DNA of 64,000 nucleotides from Idiomarina aquatica (GCF_004362895.1 NZ_SNXI01000003.1:124001-188000); one strand, 5' to 3'. Shown: positions 17,884 through 27,193, counted from the stretch's first letter. Notes: generated by a model from the sequence alone, not told the origin. Made by a program: numbers and translations.

Positions 17884-20097
17884 CTAGAAGCGATAGCCAA
17901 CTGACAGTGACACCGTGCGCGGGTCGCCGTAGTAACCAGTGACGATATTTTCGCCAAAGGTCGAACCGAAGTTATAACCTGACACACGATATTCCTCGTC
18001 GAGCACGTTTTTGGCGTGCAAGCCAACAGTCCATTGTCCAGAGTTTGAATACCACACCAGACTGGTATTGGTTAGGCTATAAGCTTCTTCATCCAATGGT
18101 GACGGCACTTCAAAGATTTGTGTATCGTCGCGGTAAGAAACACTACCCGACCACACCAATGAGCCACTTTCCAGCGCAAACTCTTTGGTAAAGCCAAGGT
18201 TAGCCGTTACTTTTGGCGTATTTTGGAATGACCACAAGTCGGACACATCTTCAACCTGCTGGGTTTCGGGGTTAAAGAATTCAACTGAATCAAACTCGGC
18301 ATCGATATAACCCAAAGAGCCGGTAAAGTTCAGCGTTGATGTCGCGGCAAAAGTCAACTCAATTTCAAAACCCTGTACCGTCGAATCAGCAGCATTTAAC
18401 ACCTGAGAGGCCACACCACCGCCCTCAATCGCGCGCTGTACGGTTACCTGCATGTCTTGATAATCGGAGAAGAAGGTCGCCGCGTTTACGCGCATGCGTC
18501 CATCGAGTAGCTCACTCTTAACACCAAATTCTACAGTATCCACAGTTTCTGGATCGTAAGGGTTCGAGGCATCAGGGTTTAGTGATACGTCTGCGCGCAT
18601 GTCAACACCGCCCGACTTAAAGCCATTGCTATAACTTGCATACAGCATAACGGCCGGATCGACCTGGTAACTGACACTAGCATGCGGACTGAACTTGCTC
18701 CAGTCTGCCTGGGTAGTAAAGTCAGAGTTGATTACAATCGGATCAGCGGAGTAATTGCCGCGGTCAAGAAACTTAACGCCGGCATAGGTGTAACGGTAAA
18801 CATCAGCAGTTTTATCGTCCCGCGTGTAACGTCCGCCTACAGTCACTGACCATTGGTCATCAAGCTGATAAGTCGCCTGTCCAAATAATGCCTCGCTGGA
18901 TGTATCAACACAACCACCATTATCAATCGATAGACCCAGTAAACCTAAGACCGTTCCAAATTCACCGCAAGCCTCGCCGTCGTAAAAATATAGTCCACCG
19001 ACAAAGTCCAAACGATCGTCACGATACATGAACTGGAATTCCTGCGTGGTTTGCTCATCTTCGTAGATAGCAGGAACGAGCAGTACTGGGTTAACCGTTG
19101 AGTCAAAGTCGATGTTGGTATTGGTTAAACCCTCACGGTATGCCGTTACTGATTTGAACATCCAGTCGTTATTAATTGCCCAGTCCACGGTCATTGAATA
19201 ACCTTCGGTCTCGACTTCGTTCCAGGTAGGCATTGCTGTGTAGGCGTCGTAAACGTCATGTAGTCGCGGTTCGTCGCTAAGCAGAGACTCTTGCTCACGA
19301 TGTCCACCACGCGCATTGGAGTCGTCTTTGGTCCAGTCAGCCGCAAATTTAACGTTGATGTCTTTGCTTACCAGCCATTTCGCATTCAGACGACCGGTCA
19401 TTAACTCTTTGTTATAGTTCTCGTCACCGGTATTAACGAACTCGCCAAAACCATCACTATTCAGGGTCGCGAACGCACCGCCAACATAAAAATTGTCAGC
19501 CAGCGCGGTCTGTCCGGAAACTTTTAAATCTGCCTGGCTGTATGATCCGACGGTTCCTTTTACTTCAAACTCGTCATAGCCGGTCAATTCGCGGGTGACA
19601 TACTTCATGGCACCACCGATGGTGTTCTTACCATACAGAGTTCCCTGCGGTCCGCGCAGCACCTCTACCCGCTGCACATCCAACACTTCCAGCACCGCAC
19701 CTTGCGGGCGGGCGACATAAACATCATCGATATAAATACCGACACCCGGTTCGAAACCCCACAATGGATCCTGCTGACCCACACCACGAATGTAGGCCGT
19801 CAGGGTAGAGTTAGTACCACGGCTAACCTGGAAGGTTGTGTTCGGCATTTTATATTGCAGTTCAGTAATATCCTCGATGCCATCACGCTCGAGTTCGCCT
19901 TCACCGAAGGCGGTTACCGCAACCGGCACTTCCTGCAAGCTTTCACTGGTTCGGCGCGCGGTGACTTCAATACGCTCCAGCTTGCCGTCTTCGGCCTCCG
20001 TTGTATCCTGTTGTTCCTGAGCCAAAGCCATTGGGCTGGAGAGCAAAGTAGCGACCGCCGCTGCGACTAACGAATGTTTAAATTTGGGTGTATTCAT
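17884..20097 (-). CDS. TonB-dependent outer-membrane receptor
   Basis: Outer-membrane active transporter of 737 residues. A signal peptide (to about residue 26, ALA/QEQ) is followed by a TonB-box-like segment (ERIEVTA). The plug domain runs to about residue 160 (VPVAVTAFG, YIRGVGQQ, VEVLRGPQGTLYGKNTIGGA). A 22-strand-type barrel follows, ending in the aromatic VGYRF. It belongs to the large class often tied to carbohydrate, aromatic or hydrophobic substrate uptake rather than to classical siderophore receptors. It is divergent from gntP. The shared upstream region holds a perfect 14-nt palindrome. The substrate is not determined. Confidence 0.92.
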   Translation of the reverse strand: MNTPKFKHSLVAAAVATLLSSPMALAQEQQDTTEAEDGKLERIEVTARRTSESLQEVPVAVTAFGEGELERDGIEDITELQYKMPNTTFQVSRGTNSTLTAYIRGVGQQDPLWGFEPGVGIYIDDVYVARPQGAVLEVLDVQRVEVLRGPQGTLYGKNTIGGAMKYVTRELTGYDEFEVKGTVGSYSQADLKVSGQTALADNFYVGGAFATLNSDGFGEFVNTGDENYNKELMTGRLNAKWLVSKDINVKFAADWTKDDSNARGGHREQESLLSDEPRLHDVYDAYTAMPTWNEVETEGYSMTVDWAINNDWMFKSVTAYREGLTNTNIDFDSTVNPVLLVPAIYEDEQTTQEFQFMYRDDRLDFVGGLYFYDGEACGEFGTVLGLLGLSIDNGGCVDTSSEALFGQATYQLDDQWSVTVGGRYTRDDKTADVYRYTYAGVKFLDRGNYSADPIVINSDFTTQADWSKFSPHASVSYQVDPAVMLYASYSNGFKSGGVDMRADVSLNPDASNPYDPETVDTVEFGVKSELLDGRMRVNAATFFSDYQDMQVTVQRAIEGGGVASQVLNAADSTVQGFEIELTFAATSTLNFTGSLGYIDAEFDSVEFFNPETQQVEDVSDLWSFQNTPKVTANLGFTKEFALESGSLVWSGSVSYRDDTQIFEVPSPLDEEAYSLTNTSLVWYSNSGQWTVGLHAKNVLDEEYRVSGYNFGSTFGENIVTGYYGDPRTVSLSVGYRF

Positions 20098-20222
20098 TGT
20101 TGTTCCCCTGACAATATTGTCATTCTTATTAGATTTCCGTTGCTGTTAACGTTGTGTTCTGAACGGACCAGAGTCATGGCTGGTTATTAAGCTAGCGCAA
20201 TTTGTTAAAAAAGTGATCTGTA

Positions 20223-20236
20223 CCATAGTACTATGG
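20223..20236. promoter_or_regulatory. Perfect palindrome CCATAGTACTATGG, candidate operator
   Basis: A perfect 14-nt inverted repeat with no spacer lies in the 223-nt divergent region between the TonB receptor and gntP, about 85 nt before gntP and 126 nt before the receptor start. Its form suits a dimeric regulator. The CrbR-like protein encoded 2.4 kb away is the nearest candidate, but that pairing is inference. The rest of this gap shows no other clear structure. Confidence 0.45.
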
Positions 20237-20320
20237 GGCAAATTTTGTAGATAGCGCACAATACAGCTCATGCAACGACTGGAGCATGGCTGTTTCTATT
20301 GACTCGTTGCGAGGTATCTC

Positions 20321-21613
20321 ATGTTAAGTATGATTGGACTTGTCGGTGGCCTGGTGCTGCTGATTATCCTTACCCTTCGGGGAATGAACCTGTTTATCAG
20401 TGCGCCCTTGTGTGCCGTCGTCGTTGCCTTGTGCAGTGGCATACCGCTATTTACTGGTGAGGTTAATTTTGTAGCTGCCTACATGGATGGCTTTGCCAGC
20501 TTTGTCGCCGCCTGGTTCTTTATGTTCTTACTCGGCTCCATGTTCGGTAAGTTTATGGAGGATACCGGCGCCGCCGATAGCGTCGCGCAATGGATTATCA
20601 ACAAACTCGGCCGTAAACAAGCCGTATTGGCGGTAGTTCTGGCCTGTGCGATCCTGACCTATGGCGGTGTCAGCGTTTTTGTGGTGGCATTTTCCGTGTA
20701 CCCCATGGCGTTGTCACTATTTAAAGATGCCAACTTGCCCCGTCGGTTTATTCCTGCCGCACTGGCGTTTGGTTCCGTCACATTTACCATGACCTCGGCC
20801 GGCTCACCCGAAATTCAGAACTGGATCCCCATTAAATATCTGGGCACATCGCCTTATGCAGCCTGGGAGGTCAGCCTGGTGGTTGCTGTATTAATGGCAA
20901 CCTTTGGCTACTGGTGGTTACGTAAAATTATCAACCGGGCAATTGCCAATGGCGAAAAATTTGAAGCCCGTGAGGGTGATCCGGTGTTACTGGATCGTAA
21001 GCTACCGCGTCCCATTTTAAGCCTTATTCCACTGCTTGTGGTGCTGGGGCTATCGTTTAGTTTTCATGACACATTGGCACAAAACGCATTGATCGTAGCC
21101 TTACTTGGCGGCGTCATTTCTATTGCCATCATTAACTTTAAACACTTTCATCGTCCCCAAACAGCCATATCCGAAGCAACTACCGGCGCTCTGGTTGCCA
21201 TTGGTAACACCGCCGCAGTGGTTGGTTTTGGCAGTATTGCCAAGATCACACCTGCGTTTGATACCGCAGTAACCGCAATGACCAACTTACCCGGCAACGA
21301 ACTCGTCGGTGCCGCTGTAGCAGTAAGTGTCATCGCCGGCTTAACCGGTTCGGCATCAGGCGGACAGGCTATTGCACTACCGGAAGTCGGTCCACATTAC
21401 TTGCAGGCCGGCGTTAATCCCGACCAACTGCATCGTATTGTTTCTATTTCGTCAGGTGCACTCGACTCGCTGCCTCACAATGGCTACGTAGTTACTACCA
21501 TCCGCGCCATCTGTAACGAGACACACAGTGCAGCATACTGGGCTGTTGCCGCGGTTACGGTTGTTGTGCCGTTAATGGGACTTGCTGTCGCTATTGGCTT
21601 ATTCATGCTGTAA
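20321..21613 (+). CDS. GntP-family permease
   Basis: Inner-membrane carboxylate/H+ symporter family protein of 430 residues with about 12 hydrophobic segments. GntP members carry gluconate or, in the BdhT/HbcT branch, D-3-hydroxybutyrate. Family-like segments include GGVSVFVVAFSVYPMA, TFTMTSAGSPEIQNWIP and SGALDSLPHNGYV. It is followed 9 nt later by an acyl-CoA synthetase, which fits import of an organic acid that is then activated to a CoA thioester. The exact substrate is unknown. Confidence 0.87.
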   Translation: MLSMIGLVGGLVLLIILTLRGMNLFISAPLCAVVVALCSGIPLFTGEVNFVAAYMDGFASFVAAWFFMFLLGSMFGKFMEDTGAADSVAQWIINKLGRKQAVLAVVLACAILTYGGVSVFVVAFSVYPMALSLFKDANLPRRFIPAALAFGSVTFTMTSAGSPEIQNWIPIKYLGTSPYAAWEVSLVVAVLMATFGYWWLRKIINRAIANGEKFEAREGDPVLLDRKLPRPILSLIPLLVVLGLSFSFHDTLAQNALIVALLGGVISIAIINFKHFHRPQTAISEATTGALVAIGNTAAVVGFGSIAKITPAFDTAVTAMTNLPGNELVGAAVAVSVIAGLTGSASGGQAIALPEVGPHYLQAGVNPDQLHRIVSISSGALDSLPHNGYVVTTIRAICNETHSAAYWAVAAVTVVVPLMGLAVAIGLFML

Positions 21614-21622
21614 GGAATAAAC

Positions 21623-23278
21623 ATGCTAGTATCACCAACCTCAGGAAACATGATGCAGCGGCCGTTGCAAGTTATTGACTTGCTTAAGTTCGGCGCTGCC
21701 CGCCATGCCAAACAAGAAATTGTAACGCGCCGTTTAGAAGGCGACATCCACCGCTATACCTATGCCGATTGTTACCGGCGTAGCGCACAAATGGCCCATG
21801 CGTTAACGGCTTTAGGCATCAGCCCCGGCGAGCGTGTTGCCAGTCTTGCCTGGAATACCTATCGTCATATGGAACTCTATTACGCCGTTAGCGGCATCGG
21901 TGCGGTAATGCACACCGTCAACCCACGACTGTTTGCTGAGCAGATTAGCTGGATTATCAACCATGCAGAAAGTGGCTGGGTCTTTGTTGACTTGAGCTTT
22001 GTTGAATTGCTGGAGCAAATCGCTGGCCAGCTGCCTCAGGTAAAAGGCTTTATTATTATGACCGATAAAGCCCATATGCCATCAACATCGCTACCCAATG
22101 TTCACTGCTACGAGGCTCTTATTGAAGAGCAGCCCCGCGATTATGACTGGCCTGACATCGATGAAAATAGCGCAGCATTATTGTGTTATACCTCGGGTAC
22201 AACAGGAAACCCCAAAGGCGTTATTGCTTCTCACCGAGCGATGGTGCTGCATGCTCAGGCAACCATTAGTCGTGACATGCTCGACTTAAGCACCAACACG
22301 GTACTGATGCCAATGGTGACCATGTACCACGTAGCGGCTTGGGGAGCACCCTATGCCGGGCCTATCTCAGGTTGTAAGTTAGTATTTACCGGCGATGGAA
22401 CGTCTGGCGAAGCAATGGCTGAAATGATCCGTTCAGAAAACGTCACGGTTGGGTTAGGTGTGCCAACCATTTGGCTAACCTTGCACAATTATTTAGCTGA
22501 AAATGGTCTGGATATACCCAGTTTAGAACGCGTATGCGTCGGCGGCGCGGCATCACCACTGGGGCTGGTTAAAACCTATGACCAAACCTACGGTGTTTAC
22601 TGGCAACCTATTTGGGGCATGACCGAAACGGGTCCACTAGTACATTCAGCCCCACCCCAGGCCGACATATTGTCACGCAGTAAAGATGAGCAGTATCGCA
22701 TACAAACCACCGCCGGACGGCCGGTGTTTGGCATTGACGCACGTATTGTTGATGCCGATAACCAACCCTTGCCGCACGACGGCGAAACCCGCGGCGAGCT
22801 TCAGGTTCGGGGGCATTGGATTGCCTCGCAGTACTTCCGTAACGACGACCTCAGCAGCTTTCCCGACGGCTGGCTGGCAACCGGCGACATTGCGGTGATT
22901 GACGAAGAAGGCTTTATGAAGGTCGTGGACCGGAAAAAAGATGTGATTAAAAGCGGCGGTGAATGGATTAGTTCTCTCGATATCGAAAACATTGTAAGCC
23001 AACACCCCGCCGTTAATGAGTCCTGTGTTATTGGCGTCAAGCACCCTAAGTGGGACGAACGTCCGCTATTGCTGGTGGTCCTTAATAAAGGCGAAACGCT
23101 GACAAAAGACGCAATCAAACAATTTTTGGATGGCAAAATAGCCCGCTGGTGGACGCCGGACGACGTTGTATTTGTTGATGAATTGCCGCATACCGGCACC
23201 GGCAAGCTGGTAAAAAATGAGTTGCGAAAAGCCTACCAAAACTACCTAACAGAAAACTCAACGGAGATCGTAAAATGA
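21623..23278 (+). CDS. Acyl-CoA synthetase (AMP-binding, fatty-acid--CoA ligase-like)
   Basis: ANL-superfamily enzyme of 551 residues that activates a carboxylic acid through an acyl-adenylate to its CoA thioester. The AMP-binding P-loop is YTSGTTGNPKG near residue 190. GMTETGP, DGWLATGD and the C-terminal catalytic-lysine segment GTGKLVKNELRK are present. An AAGGA ribosome site precedes the chosen ATG; the second methionine pair at residues 10-11 is an alternative start. It lies between the GntP permease (9 nt) and an exported hydrolase (4-nt ATGA overlap). Chain-length preference cannot be read from the sequence. Confidence 0.9.
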   Translation: MLVSPTSGNMMQRPLQVIDLLKFGAARHAKQEIVTRRLEGDIHRYTYADCYRRSAQMAHALTALGISPGERVASLAWNTYRHMELYYAVSGIGAVMHTVNPRLFAEQISWIINHAESGWVFVDLSFVELLEQIAGQLPQVKGFIIMTDKAHMPSTSLPNVHCYEALIEEQPRDYDWPDIDENSAALLCYTSGTTGNPKGVIASHRAMVLHAQATISRDMLDLSTNTVLMPMVTMYHVAAWGAPYAGPISGCKLVFTGDGTSGEAMAEMIRSENVTVGLGVPTIWLTLHNYLAENGLDIPSLERVCVGGAASPLGLVKTYDQTYGVYWQPIWGMTETGPLVHSAPPQADILSRSKDEQYRIQTTAGRPVFGIDARIVDADNQPLPHDGETRGELQVRGHWIASQYFRNDDLSSFPDGWLATGDIAVIDEEGFMKVVDRKKDVIKSGGEWISSLDIENIVSQHPAVNESCVIGVKHPKWDERPLLLVVLNKGETLTKDAIKQFLDGKIARWWTPDDVVFVDELPHTGTGKLVKNELRKAYQNYLTENSTEIVK

Positions 23279-24453
23279 AACCATTAATTCAACTGGGTAG
23301 CCTGCTTTTTGCAGGGCTATTTAGTGTCGCGAGTATCGCTCAGCAATCACTACTGGTAGAAAAACAGACATTTACCCTGGATGAGTACACCACCCACGGC
23401 GGCGAAACCATCCGTGATGTTAAAGTCGGCTGGGAAGCCTATGGTGAACTAAACGAAGCTAAAGACAACGTGATTTTAGTCACCCACTTTTTTTCGGGAA
23501 ACAGTCACGCCGCCGGTAAGTATACGCCGGATGATGCTCAGGCCGGTTATTGGGACGCCATTATTGGTCCGGGTAAGGCCATAGATACTAATGAGTTTTA
23601 TGTCGTGAGTGTTGACTCGCTGGTTAACGCTTACCCCAATTTACCCACGGTTGTTACTACCGGCCCCGCCAGTATTAACCCGGAAACCGGCAAACCTTAT
23701 GGTCTCGACTTCCCGGTTGTCACCATCCGCGACTTCGTCAACGTGCAAAAGGCGGTATTAGAATCACAGGGTATTGATAAATTGCACGCGGTTATCGGTG
23801 CTTCAATGGGGTCACTGCAAGCCATTGAGTGGGCTGCAGCCTATCCTGATTGGGTAGAGCGCATGGTATCGGTAATCGGCACGGCATCCATGGATGCCTG
23901 GACCATAGCCGGCCTGGAAGCCTGGTCGCAAGCAATAAAACTGGATCCCAACTGGAACGCCGGTGATTATTACGACGGCGAAGCACCGCTAGATGGAGTC
24001 ACCATGGCACAAGCGTTAATCACCCACGGCGCAATGTACCCAACGATTTTCAACCAGGTAGCGCCAGCCCAGCAAACCCTGCCCACCGAAGGTCTGGCTA
24101 CCGTTAACAACCAGCTACCAGCAGCCAAATGGCTCTATGACAGCAGCCGCCAACGCGCCCCGCTGGCCGATGCCAATCATATTTTGTACTTGGTACGTGC
24201 CAATCAATTGTTCATTGCCGGCCACCAGCAAACACTAAAAGAAGGCCTGAACAACATCAGTGCAAAAACGTTATTCCTGCCCGCCAGCAACGACTTACTG
24301 CTAATGCCTTACATGGCAGAAAACGCCGCCGAACAACTCAAAGCACTGGATAAAGAAGTCGAAATCGATCATATCGACGGCCCCTGGGGCCACCTGGACG
24401 GCATCTACAGCATCCAGCAAAAAGCCGACAAGTTAAAATTCTTCCTACAGTAG
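23275..24453 (+). CDS. Exported alpha/beta hydrolase of the homoserine acetyltransferase (MetX) fold
   Basis: A 392-residue protein with a signal peptide (about residues 1-22, ending SIAQ) and a MetX-like alpha/beta hydrolase domain. The nucleophile elbow is GASMGS with Ser at about 177. The acid and base are likely in ASNDLLLMP and GPWGHLDG near the C-terminus. Real MetX enzymes are cytosolic, so a periplasmic esterase or acyl hydrolase is more likely than a methionine-pathway enzyme. The start overlaps the synthetase stop by 4 nt. Its TAG stop is the first part of the outer arm of the palindromic element that follows. Confidence 0.83.
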   Translation: MKPLIQLGSLLFAGLFSVASIAQQSLLVEKQTFTLDEYTTHGGETIRDVKVGWEAYGELNEAKDNVILVTHFFSGNSHAAGKYTPDDAQAGYWDAIIGPGKAIDTNEFYVVSVDSLVNAYPNLPTVVTTGPASINPETGKPYGLDFPVVTIRDFVNVQKAVLESQGIDKLHAVIGASMGSLQAIEWAAAYPDWVERMVSVIGTASMDAWTIAGLEAWSQAIKLDPNWNAGDYYDGEAPLDGVTMAQALITHGAMYPTIFNQVAPAQQTLPTEGLATVNNQLPAAKWLYDSSRQRAPLADANHILYLVRANQLFIAGHQQTLKEGLNNISAKTLFLPASNDLLLMPYMAENAAEQLKALDKEVEIDHIDGPWGHLDGIYSIQQKADKLKFFLQ

Positions 24454-24850
24454 CTCGCGCATCCTGCGCGAGGGCGTGGCAGTCAGCAAGACAAGCCCTT
24501 TTTAGCCAGCAGCGTTCCTGTATTCAGGGGGACGCTGCAAGTACATCCATGTACGCTTGTTTCCGGCCATCCATGGCCTCCAACACCCCCTGAATACAGG
24601 AACGCTGCTGACTAAGGGCTTGTCTTGCTGACTGCTGGAATAAATGCTTGGAAGTGACTGGGCGTACGGGTCAAAAACGGCGTTAAGGTGATTGAGCAGC
24701 TCCTTAGCCAAGGGTGTCTGGCGCCATGGATGGCGCCAGTCAAGCCCTACAGGGATGTACTTGCGGGCGTCCCTTGGCTAAGGAGTGTCAATCGCCCGCC
24801 GTTATTGGCCCGTACGCCCCGGCCCCCCTCGCGCAGGATGCGCGAGCTAC
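24450..24850. repeat. Nested palindromic intergenic element with CATCC/GGATG-tipped hairpins
   Basis: The 393-nt gap between two convergent genes is almost wholly inverted repeat. Outer arms 24450-24473 and 24827-24850 are perfect 24-nt inverses, and each is itself a hairpin (ctcgcgca/tgcgcgag). Inside, the left half pairs 24479-24500 with 24614-24635 and 24507-24531 with 24586-24610, around tips gtacatccatgtac (24541) and ggccatccatggcc (24565). The right half pairs 24660-24670 with 24809-24819 and 24700-24714 with 24771-24785, around a tip at 24718-24739. Every tip carries CATCC or GGATG. The outer arms contain the stop codons of both flanking genes. No protein is encoded. Confidence 0.85.
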
Positions 24851-26607
24851 GAGTTGCCGAAGAGGCGGTCTTTGAGTTTGTCTTTTAGGTTGTCTTCGAT
24901 TTTGGATTTTAACAGTTCTTCCAGCTGTTGGTTGAAGTCGCCGGCCTGGCTGTTGAGTTGCGTAATGTTTTGTAGCAACTCGGTGTTGGGGCCTAGCTGT
25001 TGTTCAACTTTGGCGGTCAAGTCGGCTCTTATTTCGTTCAGCTTGCCTTGTGCTTCTGCCATGGCGGTGTCACCCAGCAGTTTGCCGAGCTGTTGGTCTA
25101 GGTCGGAGTTTAAGTTTAAGCTTAAGCTTGGGCTTAGGATATCGCCGGCAATTTCGGTATTAATGTCCAGCCGGTTCAATTGCTTTAATGCAGCGGCGAT
25201 GGCATTGGTAATTTTACTGCTACCCTGCGCCAGCATCTCTAAATCCAGCATGCGAATAATGGCTTCACCATCAAGTTGGTTGCCACGCACTAACACGGTG
25301 CCGTCGCTGTCGAGCAGCGCTGACGCGATTGACGCGGTCAGCTCGTCGCTTTCGCTCAGCCCCAGGCTTTTCAGGTTAGCGCCTTTTAACTGCCATTGTT
25401 GCTTGGCATCAATGCCCGACTCCAGTAACGACAATTCACCATCCAGGTTAAACGCGTTCCACAGATCACTGTTATCTACCCGCGCCTGGTAGGTTGTTGG
25501 CTGGCCGAGTAAATTATGTTGATGAGTAATGTTCTGCCAATCGATATTAACCGCTGTGCCTGCAATCAATACTTCGGTGCGGGCATTCTTAATCCAGAAT
25601 TCAGGCGGTGCATCAGCCTCGACAAATGACAAGCTTTCGCCAGCGCCACGTGCCTTTTCTACTGTTTGCGAATTGGCTGAACGCGCTAGCATCGGTGCGA
25701 GTTGTTCGTATGCTAGTAGTAAATACTCACTCCACTGACGTGCTCTATCACCCAAGAGTAAGCCGGTAACATTTTGCAGACCGGTTTCGTTTAACTGAAA
25801 GAAGTTTTGGATTCGATCGATATCGTTACCCGGGGCATCTTTAACACGAGCTATTTGCGTCTTTACGATCTCAGCAGATTCGCTTAACTGCGCTCTAAAG
25901 CGTTCTATTGCGGCTTTATCTTCGCGAATAGCATCCTTCAACTGGTCGAGTTTTTTCTTCCGCGCGGCCACATCGCCTAAGCCCTCGACGTCACCCTCTG
26001 TAATTTCTTTAATCTGTTGCTGGTAGGCGGCAATTTTTTCTTTATCCGGTAACGCTGCTTTAGCGTCATTGAACTGAGTCCGCTGCTGCTCAATCTTCTG
26101 TTCCGCGTCGGCCAACACTTGATCGGTTTGCAGGCCAACTTGCTGAACGATTTCGTCGGTCGAGGGCAATGATACTTTCAATTGCTCCCAGTTTGCCGAT
26201 GCCCAGTTTTTTACATCATCTTTTGACGGCGTGACATAAACCTCGCCTTCGCCTTGTTCACGCGGTTGATCAACTCTCACACCCAGCACGTCAAGCTGTT
26301 CGATATGAATACGTCCTAATAAAAGCTCGGCTGCAGATATGTCCGCGCTGAAGCTTTCCAACTGTACCTGGTTGTGAGTCGGCTTGGCGGCATCTGTTGC
26401 CTGAACGCCATAGGCTCTAAGAGTTAGCGGTGACCACTCATGCTCAACCCGCGCTATGTTGACTTCCGCACCATTGACACGGCCAAGTCCATATTCCATC
26501 GAGACTTTTAAAATCGCGTCTAAAAACAGCCACGATACAATTACTATCAACGCGACGATGCCACCAAATACGGCCAATCCCGGCCAACGAATTACACTAC
26601 GCTTCAT
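24847..26607 (-). CDS. TIGR03545 family membrane-anchored protein
   Basis: Uncharacterised protein of about 586 residues. I start it at the ATG giving MKRSVIRW, preceded by a GGGGGT ribosome site. One N-terminal membrane helix (about residues 10-35) is followed by an AsmA-like beta-rich segment (VEHEWSPLTLRAYGVQATD...HIEQLDVLGVRVDQP). A long helical/coiled-coil region follows (about 150-270), then a C-terminal region rich in Leu, Gln and Asn. Its partner gene TIGR03546 lies 2 nt upstream in the same operon; the two families occur together. Function is unknown; an envelope role is suggested by topology only. Confidence 0.8.
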   Translation of the reverse strand: MKRSVIRWPGLAVFGGIVALIVIVSWLFLDAILKVSMEYGLGRVNGAEVNIARVEHEWSPLTLRAYGVQATDAAKPTHNQVQLESFSADISAAELLLGRIHIEQLDVLGVRVDQPREQGEGEVYVTPSKDDVKNWASANWEQLKVSLPSTDEIVQQVGLQTDQVLADAEQKIEQQRTQFNDAKAALPDKEKIAAYQQQIKEITEGDVEGLGDVAARKKKLDQLKDAIREDKAAIERFRAQLSESAEIVKTQIARVKDAPGNDIDRIQNFFQLNETGLQNVTGLLLGDRARQWSEYLLLAYEQLAPMLARSANSQTVEKARGAGESLSFVEADAPPEFWIKNARTEVLIAGTAVNIDWQNITHQHNLLGQPTTYQARVDNSDLWNAFNLDGELSLLESGIDAKQQWQLKGANLKSLGLSESDELTASIASALLDSDGTVLVRGNQLDGEAIIRMLDLEMLAQGSSKITNAIAAALKQLNRLDINTEIAGDILSPSLSLNLNSDLDQQLGKLLGDTAMAEAQGKLNEIRADLTAKVEQQLGPNTELLQNITQLNSQAGDFNQQLEELLKSKIEDNLKDKLKDRLFGNS

Positions 26608-26609
26608 CA

Positions 26610-27116
26610 CTACCCCCGTAAATCCGTGTACAGTTGCCAAAAGCGGCTGCCTCGCAACATTTGCACCACTTTTAATTTTAGCAAGGCTTTTTGAATGCGT
26701 TTGCGGTAATTATTGACCACAAAATAGGTCACCACCGCAACAACCGGGCTAATTAACAAGCTGAACACAAAACTTCCCATGGTAATGGTGTGGTAAAACT
26801 GACTTACCCGACCCACCGCCGTTGCGTACGCGGCCTCATAAATACCTTGCCAGCTTGATGCTTGCAAAATAGCTAAACCAAAATCGTGAAACATGGGATC
26901 GAGCAGGTAGGCAATACCCGAGAACAAGCCAAACGAGAGCAAAAACAGCGTCAGGTTGACCCGAAAAATTAATGCCCCCAGTAAAATCACAAGGTTGTGT
27001 ACTCGCCATAGCGGCGTCAGACCCAAAAACATACCCAGCACCATTGCCATAGCCAACGCCCAGGGACTGGTCTCTGAATTCAGGGCCTTAAAAAGTTTGG
27101 CCAACAACGTCAACAT
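26610..27116 (-). CDS. TIGR03546 (DUF2062-like) membrane protein
   Basis: Membrane protein of 168 residues. The ATG giving MLTLLAKL is chosen because AAGGAG lies 8 nt before it, while the TTG two codons earlier sits too close. Four or so hydrophobic segments follow the family segment ETSPWALAMAMVLGMFLGLTP, with RVNLTLFLLSFGLFS in the middle. It is the upstream partner of the TIGR03545 gene. The biochemical role is unknown. Confidence 0.82.
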   Translation of the reverse strand: MLTLLAKLFKALNSETSPWALAMAMVLGMFLGLTPLWRVHNLVILLGALIFRVNLTLFLLSFGLFSGIAYLLDPMFHDFGLAILQASSWQGIYEAAYATAVGRVSQFYHTITMGSFVFSLLISPVVAVVTYFVVNNYRKRIQKALLKLKVVQMLRGSRFWQLYTDLRG

Positions 27117-27193
27117 ACACAAAGCTCCTTGTCTTTATTTCCTTTTCTAATATAGTGTCGCTTAAGTCTCTCTCGCAACTAACTTTTCACTTT

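Noticed and set aside
23275-24453. Annotation as homoserine O-acetyltransferase (metX)
   Set aside because: The fold and GASMGS motif fit, but a signal peptide and the acyl-CoA synthetase/GntP context argue against a cytosolic methionine enzyme.
24502-24711. Short frames within the palindromic element, on both strands
   Set aside because: They run through inverted repeats, lack ribosome sites and have no recognisable product.
24785-25492. 235-codon plus-strand frame opposite the TIGR03545 gene
   Set aside because: Serine/leucine-rich translation with no domain; it is the antisense shadow of a well-supported gene and begins inside the palindromic element.
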